From positions 1 through 5,256 of the forward strand of contig SABI01000178.1 in the NCBI GenBank assembly GCA_009929055.1: a DNA stretch of 5,256 bases, given 5' to 3'. Under the pieces are notes generated by a model that saw only the letters and a list, made by a program, of their open reading frames with translations, did no database searches and had not been told where the DNA came from. The DNA comes from Spirochaetia bacterium (lineage in GTDB: Bacteria; Spirochaetota; Spirochaetia; Sphaerochaetales; Sphaerochaetaceae). Below, piece by piece: positions 1-3,826 of the stretch (position 1 is the first letter of the stretch; each line of letters opens with the position of its first letter). The position numbers were made by a program, and so were the translations under genes.

Positions 1-1
1 G

Positions 2-499
2 CTTATCCGTCTTCGCCAAGGGTATTATACATTTCCAGCTCTAAAGCAACATGGCGATGCCCCTTTTTATTTTGCCAATAAAATATATGCACCCTCGTAC
101 ATCAGCTTAGAATCAGCACTATCATTCTATGGAATGATTCCAGAGGGAGTAGTCAATATTACCAGTGTAACCTCGAGAAAGACTAAAACCTTTCAAAATT
201 CATTTGGCACTTTCGTCTATCGATCGATAAAACCAGAATTAATGTTTGGCTATTCAATAGAACAATCGGCTCTTTCCAAAAACTGGCATATGTTGCTCGC
301 TTCCCCTGAAAAAGCCCTTCTTGATTTTTTATACATGAATCCACAATACGATTCAATAGAGGATATACGAGAACTACGATTAGATATCGACTTCATGCAA
401 GAACAGCTCAATGCTGAGCGACTTGAAGAATACCTCGTGAGATTTAAATCACACATATTGGAAACAAGAGTGTTACGTCTATTAGGAGTGTATCTATGA
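2..499 (+). CDS. abiEi: AbiEi-family antitoxin / transcriptional regulator, 5' end cut off by the window
   Basis: The reading frame is open from base 2 and ends in TGA at 497-499, giving 165 visible residues. The start lies left of the window, and the ATG at 134 is internal because family-like sequence is already coded before it. AbiEi proteins are antitoxins of type IV systems: an N-terminal winged helix represses the operon, and a C-terminal domain counters the toxin by a mechanism that does not rely on direct binding. The visible part begins with LIRLRQGYYTF (residues 1-11), matching the end of the winged helix. Then come ANKIYAPSYISLESALSFYG (25-44), ITSVTSRKTK (53-62), a G-F-Y segment (69-73) and SPEKALLDFLY (101-111), all typical of the family. 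Family members are around 200 residues, so I infer that 30-40 residues are missing at the front. The stop overlaps the toxin start by ATGA, implying translational coupling. Family assignment is firm; the antitoxin role is inferred from family and context. Confidence 0.88.
   Translation, partial: LIRLRQGYYTFPALKQHGDAPFYFANKIYAPSYISLESALSFYGMIPEGVVNITSVTSRKTKTFQNSFGTFVYRSIKPELMFGYSIEQSALSKNWHMLLASPEKALLDFLYMNPQYDSIEDIRELRLDIDFMQEQLNAERLEEYLVRFKSHILETRVLRLLGVYL
483..488 (+). promoter_or_regulatory. Ribosome binding site of the abiEii toxin gene
   Basis: The sequence TAGGAG lies inside the last codons of the antitoxin gene, 7 bases before the ATG at 496. It supports the ATGA-overlap start and coupled translation of the antitoxin-toxin pair. 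Confidence 0.6.
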
Positions 500-1284
500 T
501 TACAGTCGATGCTATCAAGAATTTCTTCCCATCAAATATGATTGGGAATATTGGATTTGGGAGCCTCATGCTTAAAGAATATATCCAATGTCAAATATTG
601 GAATACCTATCAAACTCTGCATACATCTCAAAATTATCTTTCATTGGTGGAACAAATCTAAGGCTCATCAAGCATATCGATAGATTCTCCGAGAATATAG
701 ATTTTGATTGCAAAGAGATGTCAAAAGGAGAATTTCTTTTAATGACCGATGATGTTATTAGGTATCTCTCCAATTTGGGGTATGATGTTAAACCTAAGGA
801 GAGGGAACATGATCAGCTCATAGCGTTTAGAAGAAGCATCTATTTCAATGAGTTATTATTTTCTCTACAAATGAGTGGTTATAGGAACGCTAGATTTCTC
901 ATAAAGATTGAAATGCAAGATCAACTCATCCCTTACAAAACAGTCCCCTCATTCGTACAAAGTTGCGGATTCTATTTCCCATTGCCAACGCCTCCTGATG
1001 ATGTGCTCTGTTCAATGAAGCTTTCTGCTGTTTTAGGGCGGGGCAAAGGTCGAGACTTCTATGACTCAATGTTCCTATTGAGCCAGACTAAGCCCAACTA
1101 CGAATTTCTCTCGATTAGGCATGGAATTCACGATGGAAAGGAATTAAAGAGTGCATTGGCTTCTCGTCTAGAGGAAGTAGATCTCACGAAAAAGCAAAAG
1201 GATGTACAACATCTCCTCTTTAATAGCGAAAGAAGTCATATGATAACCAATTTTGGTTCATTTGTAAAAAGCTTAAGTTTATAG
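496..1284 (+). CDS. abiEii: AbiEii-family nucleotidyltransferase toxin
   Basis: This 262-residue protein belongs to the AbiEii/AbiGii nucleotidyltransferase toxin family (DUF1814, DNA polymerase beta-like fold). Family members inhibit growth, in studied relatives by adding nucleotides to tRNA or by related nucleotide transfer; the substrate of this one is unknown. Visible motifs are FIGGT (49-53), which is the GG[ST] nucleotide-binding turn, and RFSENIDFD (63-71), which holds the metal-binding acids. They are followed by KIEMQ (137-141), with a likely third acid Glu139, and by Lys175 with the GRGKGRDFYD block (181-190) typical of the family. Many relatives read RFSEDIDF. Here the first aspartate is Asn67, while Asp69 and Asp71 remain, so the acid pair may be shifted. 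The start follows from the ATGA overlap with the antitoxin gene and the upstream TAGGAG. Length is normal and the frame is intact. The antitoxin next door supports a working type IV toxin-antitoxin or phage-defence role, which is inferred rather than shown. Confidence 0.9.
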   Translation: MITVDAIKNFFPSNMIGNIGFGSLMLKEYIQCQILEYLSNSAYISKLSFIGGTNLRLIKHIDRFSENIDFDCKEMSKGEFLLMTDDVIRYLSNLGYDVKPKEREHDQLIAFRRSIYFNELLFSLQMSGYRNARFLIKIEMQDQLIPYKTVPSFVQSCGFYFPLPTPPDDVLCSMKLSAVLGRGKGRDFYDSMFLLSQTKPNYEFLSIRHGIHDGKELKSALASRLEEVDLTKKQKDVQHLLFNSERSHMITNFGSFVKSLSL

Positions 1285-1295
1285 GAGCTATTCTG

Positions 1296-1482
1296 AAAAT
1301 TATAACAAAACTAAATTTCGAATTTCTTTTAAAGATACATGGTATTCACAGTGAGAATGAATTAAAGAGTGCACTTGATTCTCATCTAAAGGAGGTAGAT
1401 CTCACGAAAAAACAAAAGAAGTACATCATTGCCCTTTAATAGAGAGAGAAGCAATAGTGTAATTAACTTTGGATAGAGTTTA
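1296..1482 (+). pseudogene. Decayed duplicate of the 3' end of an abiEii gene
   Basis: Just after the toxin stop codon, this stretch repeats the coding sequence for the toxin's C-terminal third (toxin gene bases about 1079-1265). Over the 34 codons from 1317 to 1418, 81 of 102 bases match, and the translation keeps 24 of 34 residues, including the blocks ELKSAL and EVDLTKKQK. Just past this block a 2-base deletion shifts the frame, giving TAA at 1437-1439. The restored frame (S-N-S-V-I-N-F-G) then meets TAG at 1474-1476, where the intact gene has a serine codon. There is no start codon with a ribosome binding site, so I read it as a non-coding remnant. It could come from a tandem duplication of abiEii followed by deletion, or from recombination that swapped the 3' end of the toxin gene and left the old end behind. 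The level of divergence argues against a recent duplication. Confidence 0.85.
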
Positions 1483-1489
1483 CAGATGC

Positions 1490-1519
1490 AGAGGGCCTTC
1501 CTTGGAAGGAAGACCCTTT
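1490..1519 (-). terminator. Hairpin between convergent abiE remnant and hcp, possible hcp terminator
   Basis: The arms AGGGCCTTCC (1492-1501) and GGAAGACCCT (1508-1517) pair around a TTGGAA loop and can extend to 1490-1519. The one imperfect position (1496 with 1513) is C against A if transcribed on the plus strand, but a G-U wobble on the minus strand. The helix is therefore continuous in the hcp transcript, 18 bases past its stop codon. No good T run follows on the minus strand, so it may instead stabilise the mRNA 3' end. On the plus strand a mild T-rich stretch (TTTAGTAATCGATTTT) follows. Confidence 0.5.
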
Positions 1520-1536
1520 AGTAATCGATTTTGCTG

Positions 1537-3171
1537 TTAGCCTACTAATATTTTCATATCTTCTTCAACTGTAGATATTCCTGCAATACCGAAATTCTCT
1601 ACCAAGACGTTTACAACGTTAGGAGAGAGGAAAGCAGGGAGAGTTGGTCCTAGGTGAATATTCTTCACTCCAAGATATAATAAAGCTAATAGGACAATAA
1701 CAGCCTTTTGCTCGTACCATGCAATATTGTAAGAGATAGGGAGGTCGTTGATGTCTTCTAGTTCAAAGACTTCCTTGAGTTTTAATGCTATGAGAGCGAG
1801 TGAGTAGGAGTCGTTGCATTGCCCCGCATCGAGGATACGAGGGATGCCACCAATATCACCAAGGTTGAGTTTAATGTACTTATACTTTGCACAGCCAGCT
1901 GTAAGGATAATAGTATTTTCTGGCAGAGCTTTTGCAAACTCGGTGTAGTAATTTCTAGACTTGTGTCTTCCATCACAACCAGCCATAACAATAAAGCGCT
2001 TAACAGCTCCACTTTTCACTGCTTCTACAACTTTATCAGCAAGGGCAAATACTTGATTATGGGCAAATCCTCCAACGATTTCTCCTTTCTCCAATTCAGT
2101 AGGAGATGGGCATTTTTTGGCAAGGTTGATAATTTCAGAGAAATCTTTTTCATCACCAATATCCCCAGGAATATGTGTAACTCCAGGATAGCCTGTAGCG
2201 CCAGTAGTGAAAATACGATCTTTATACGAATCAGCAGGAGCTACAATACAGTTAGTTGTCATGAGGATTGGTCCATTAAAAGAGGCAAATTCACTCTTTT
2301 GCATCCACCAAGCGTTTCCATAGTTACCATAGAAGTTAGGGTACTTTTTAAATGCTGGGTAGTAATGGGCAGGAAGCATCTCTGAGTGGGTATAGACATC
2401 AACACCTGTCTCTTGAGTCTGCTCAAGGAGCATCTCTAGATCACGTAGGTCGTGACCACTGATCAAGATCCCAGGATTAGTTCCTACTCCAAGTTTGACG
2501 TGAGTCATTTCAGGATTGCCATACGCGGAAGTATTAGCTCCATCGAGTAAAGCCATGCCAGAGACACCATATTTCCCAGTCTCGAGAGTAAGGGCAATGA
2601 GCTCTTCGACACTCTTGTCTTCAAGTAAGGCAGAGAGAGTAGATTGAATAAACTCATCGAGGTCCCCATCGTCTTTAATAAGAACATTTGCATGTTTGCT
2701 GTAGGCACTTACCCCTTTAAGACCGTAGGTGATGAGTTCTTTGAGGCTTCGAACATCTTCATTCGCTTCACTAAGAACTCCCACTTCTTTTGCTTTTTTA
2801 CCAAAAAGGGTAGTATCTTTTTCATCATAAAGGGCAGCAGAGCTTAGTCCTTCTTTGTCAGTAAGTTCTTTTATGAGGTTTTTCTTTGTCTCATTGACAA
2901 GGAGGATTCGTTGAATAAAAACCTGCTCGTCGAAGTTTGCATTGGTAATGGTGCTAAACAAGTTGAAGGTGACCATGTGGTTCACTTCGATAGGGACTGT
3001 TTTCCCTTCTTTTCTCAGTTTTGTGGTAACTTGACTTAACCCTTTAGTAACCCAAATAAGCAAGTCCTGCATGTTGGCAGTTTCTGAGTCTTTGCCACAT
3101 ACTCCTACTTGTGTGCATCCAATATTCTTTGCTGTCTCTTGACACTGGTAGCAAAACATTTTGTTGTCCAT
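1537..3171 (-). CDS. hcp: Hybrid-cluster protein (prismane / hydroxylamine reductase), class I
   Basis: This 544-residue protein carries every expected metal ligand. The N-terminal cysteines C7, C10, C19 and C25 follow the C-x2-C-x8-C-x5-C spacing of class I (Desulfovibrio and other strict anaerobes), which holds a [4Fe-4S] cluster; the E. coli-type class II spacing is different. The hybrid [4Fe-2O-2S] cluster ligands match H240 (ISGHDL), E264 (THSEMLPAHYY), C308 (MTTNC), C399 (VMAGCDGRHKS, the persulfide-type cysteine), C427 (LTAGC), C452 (DAGQC) and E487 (WYEQKA). Hcp is cytoplasmic. It reduces hydroxylamine to ammonia in vitro, and in E. coli it reduces NO to N2O and takes part in S-nitrosylation; protection from nitrosative stress is its likely role. 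The first ATG (3171) is chosen because AGGAG lies 9 bases before it. The alternative Met5, where many homologues begin, would be 21 bases away. No hcr reductase gene is visible; the ferredoxin upstream on the same strand is a plausible electron donor. Confidence 0.97.
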   Translation of the reverse strand: MDNKMFCYQCQETAKNIGCTQVGVCGKDSETANMQDLLIWVTKGLSQVTTKLRKEGKTVPIEVNHMVTFNLFSTITNANFDEQVFIQRILLVNETKKNLIKELTDKEGLSSAALYDEKDTTLFGKKAKEVGVLSEANEDVRSLKELITYGLKGVSAYSKHANVLIKDDGDLDEFIQSTLSALLEDKSVEELIALTLETGKYGVSGMALLDGANTSAYGNPEMTHVKLGVGTNPGILISGHDLRDLEMLLEQTQETGVDVYTHSEMLPAHYYPAFKKYPNFYGNYGNAWWMQKSEFASFNGPILMTTNCIVAPADSYKDRIFTTGATGYPGVTHIPGDIGDEKDFSEIINLAKKCPSPTELEKGEIVGGFAHNQVFALADKVVEAVKSGAVKRFIVMAGCDGRHKSRNYYTEFAKALPENTIILTAGCAKYKYIKLNLGDIGGIPRILDAGQCNDSYSLALIALKLKEVFELEDINDLPISYNIAWYEQKAVIVLLALLYLGVKNIHLGPTLPAFLSPNVVNVLVENFGIAGISTVEEDMKILVG

Positions 3172-3180
3172 GCGATGTTT

Positions 3181-3185
3181 CTCCT
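3181..3185 (-). promoter_or_regulatory. Ribosome binding site that sets the hcp start
   Basis: On the minus strand AGGAG (within TGAGGAGA) stands 9 bases before the ATG at 3171. It selects Met1 and gives a product starting MDNKMF rather than the MF start common in the family. Confidence 0.75.
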
Positions 3186-3207
3186 CATAATTTTATTCAT
3201 TCATTCT

Positions 3208-3220
3208 CAGAGTGACTCTG
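3208..3220. promoter_or_regulatory. Perfect 13-base palindrome upstream of hcp, candidate operator
   Basis: CAGAGT and ACTCTG flank a single central G. Weaker outer symmetry, ATTC at 3203-3206 and GAAT at 3225-3228, surrounds it. It lies 36 bases upstream of the hcp start codon, where a repressor or activator site, or a 5' UTR stem, could sit. It does not match the FNR or CRP consensus. Function is inferred from symmetry and position only. Confidence 0.4.
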
Positions 3221-3245
3221 GTCTGAATCTTTCATGTGATATCTG

Positions 3246-3280
3246 CTGGCTTCATTATTGATGTGCCAGTAAAACTTACT
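3246..3280. repeat. Overlapping inverted repeats in the hcp leader region
   Basis: CTGGC (3246-3250) pairs with GCCAG (3265-3269), and inside it CAT (3253-3255) pairs with ATG (3261-3263), giving a short hairpin with a TATTG loop. A second dyad, AGTAA (3268-3272) and TTACT (3276-3280), overlaps the right arm. In this position, 75-109 bases before hcp, they could be regulator sites or leader RNA structure. The arms are short, so chance is not excluded. Confidence 0.3.
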
Positions 3281-3404
3281 TCTTTACATTTTTTAAACAT
3301 TTATATAGCCCGTTATTCCCTGCTGTAGTTTCTCGTATGCAAGAGGTATTATTCTTTGTTAGTGGAATTGGTCCTTTTGTTACCTTTTATGCAAAATAAT
3401 AGGG

Positions 3405-3438
3405 AGTCTATCACTTATAACTGTAGAGACTATAAGTG
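3405..3438 (-). terminator. Hairpin behind the ferredoxin stop codon, weak terminator or processing site
   Basis: CACTTATA (3412-3419) and TATAAGTG (3431-3438) form a perfect 8-base inverted repeat starting 8 bases past the ferredoxin stop on the minus strand. A competing helix AGTCT (3405-3409) with AGACT (3427-3431) uses part of the same sequence. Downstream on the minus strand is the modestly T-rich ATTATTTTG after about 10 bases. The stem has only two G-C pairs, so termination is probably partial and some transcripts may continue into hcp. Confidence 0.4.
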
Positions 3439-3445
3439 TGAATGC

Positions 3446-3637
3446 CTACTCTTCTATGCTTATTGCTTCAGTTGGGCAATTCTCTTTTGCTTCCTGTGCT
3501 GTATCGTGGGCTGCAGATGGAACAGGATCTGCAATTACTATTGCTATGTTCTCATCATCCATTTCAAACACTTCAGGGCATATAGTGGTACAAAGTTCAC
3601 ACCCTATACATGCTTCTCTATCGACTTTGGCTTTCAT
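3446..3637 (-). CDS. Single-cluster [4Fe-4S] ferredoxin
   Basis: This 63-residue acidic protein has C10-x2-C13-x2-C16-x3-C20-P and a remote C54-P. That is the arrangement of one-cluster ferredoxins such as those of Thermotoga maritima and Desulfovibrio gigas. C10, C13, C16 and C54 should bind one [4Fe-4S] cluster. The start (MKAKVDREACIGCELC) and end (CPTEAISIEE) closely follow the Thermotoga protein. In that protein C20 makes a disulfide with a cysteine eight residues before the last ligand. Here that position is Thr46, so C20 should be unpaired. The ATG is supported by GGAGG (3646-3650 on this strand) 8 bases upstream. It is a soluble low-potential electron carrier; its partner is unknown. 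Hcp, 274 bases downstream on the same strand, takes electrons from such donors in anaerobes, so a functional pair is likely but inferred. A likely promoter with a TATAAT box lies about 94 bases upstream. Confidence 0.95.
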   Translation of the reverse strand: MKAKVDREACIGCELCTTICPEVFEMDDENIAIVIADPVPSAAHDTAQEAKENCPTEAISIEE

Positions 3638-3730
3638 ATAATTTCCCTCCGTATATAAGTAATACCTTTAGGATAACATGTATAGAGTTAAAATACTATG
3701 ATAGTTCACTTCGTTTTTAAAGAAGATTCT

Positions 3731-3736
3731 ATTATA
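3731..3736 (-). promoter_or_regulatory. Likely -10 box of the ferredoxin promoter
   Basis: On the minus strand this reads TATAAT, a perfect -10 hexamer, about 94 bases before the ferredoxin start. The -35 position falls on the left direct repeat (around 3754-3760) and reads GTCGTG or TGTCGT, a poor match to TTGACA. Transcription may therefore need an activator, or be governed by whatever binds the repeat. Confidence 0.45.
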
Positions 3737-3746
3737 CAATAAAATA

Positions 3747-3782
3747 TTATTGACACGACATTGTATTTATTGACACGACATT
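3747..3782. repeat. Two identical 16-base direct repeats with 20-base period
   Basis: TTATTGACACGACATT occurs exactly at 3747-3762 and 3767-3782. Each copy contains a TTGACA hexamer (3750-3755 and 3770-3775), and the core GACACGACA itself holds two GACA half-copies. The 20-base period is about two helical turns, which would place two bound proteins on the same face of the DNA. The right copy overlaps the -35 box of the plus promoter, and the left copy covers the -35 region of the presumed ferredoxin promoter. I infer an operator, perhaps for the adjacent helix-turn-helix protein; chance duplication of a promoter element is the alternative. Confidence 0.7.
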
Positions 3783-3798
3783 ATAGTTGTGGTATATC
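3770..3798 (+). promoter_or_regulatory. Sigma-70-type promoter of the HTH / pRiA4b ORF-3 gene
   Basis: A perfect -35 TTGACA (3770-3775) is followed after 17 bases by TATATC (3793-3798), preceded by TGG, which makes an extended -10. Transcription should begin near 3805, leaving a leader of about 22 bases with AAGGAGG before the ATG. The second TTGACA, 20 bases upstream, has no matching -10 at proper spacing. Confidence 0.7.
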
Positions 3799-3813
3799 TG
3801 AGATAGAGAGAGT

Positions 3814-3820
3814 AAGGAGG
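3814..3820 (+). promoter_or_regulatory. Strong ribosome binding site for the HTH / pRiA4b ORF-3 gene
   Basis: AAGGAGG is a near-perfect match to the 16S rRNA tail and ends 6 bases before the ATG at 3827, which fixes the start of the long frame that follows. Confidence 0.85.
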
Positions 3821-3826
3821 ATCTAT

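Larger units (their letters stand above)
3172..3445. other. Non-coding 274-base gap between ferredoxin and hcp with several inverted repeats
   Basis: No gene is supported here. Plus-strand open frames at 3356-3658 and 3438-3641 are mostly the ferredoxin gene read in other frames. The gap holds four symmetric elements, listed separately where they look distinct. They are a 13-base palindrome at 3208-3220, a hairpin at 3246-3269, a dyad AGTAA/TTACT at 3268-3280, and a hairpin just behind the ferredoxin stop at 3412-3438. I found no convincing -35/-10 pair for hcp on the minus strand. AATAAT at 3254-3259 and a TATATA at 3301-3306 are possible -10 elements without good -35 partners. A separate hcp promoter under activator control is possible. 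Confidence 0.55.
3638..3826. other. Divergent intergenic region, ferredoxin promoter / HTH-gene promoter
   Basis: This 189-base AT-rich gap separates the minus-strand ferredoxin from the plus-strand helix-turn-helix gene. It contains ribosome binding sites at both ends, a strong plus promoter, a likely minus promoter, and two 16-base direct repeats between or across them. Two inverted repeats also occur: CAATAA/TTATTG (3737-3742 and 3747-3752) and ATACAAT/ATTGTAT (3734-3740 and 3760-3766). No coding sequence is seen. Confidence 0.7.

Noticed and set aside
134..499. ATG at 134 as the start of a short 121-residue gene
   Set aside because: Family-typical AbiEi sequence is already coded from base 2, so this methionine is internal to a gene cut by the window edge.
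1819..2385. 188-residue open frame on the plus strand inside hcp
   Set aside because: It lies wholly opposite the clearly coding hcp gene, shows no recognisable domain, and lacks a credible ribosome binding site.
3157..3159. Met5 as the hcp start, giving the usual MFCYQC beginning
   Set aside because: The ribosome binding site would be 21 bases away, while the upstream ATG at 3171 has AGGAG at 9 bases.
3190..3195. TAAAAT on the minus strand as the hcp -10 box
   Set aside because: Transcription would begin inside the ribosome binding site, leaving no usable leader.
3356..3658. Plus-strand open frames of 100 and 67 residues (3356-3658 and 3438-3641)
   Set aside because: They are largely antisense to the ferredoxin gene, whose cysteine pattern is unmistakable. 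Their cysteine- and tyrosine-rich composition is a by-product.
3747..3782. The two 16-base repeats as the start of a CRISPR array or plasmid iterons
   Set aside because: There are only two copies with a 4-base gap, no spacer-sized intervals, and no replication gene; a promoter-operator reading fits better.
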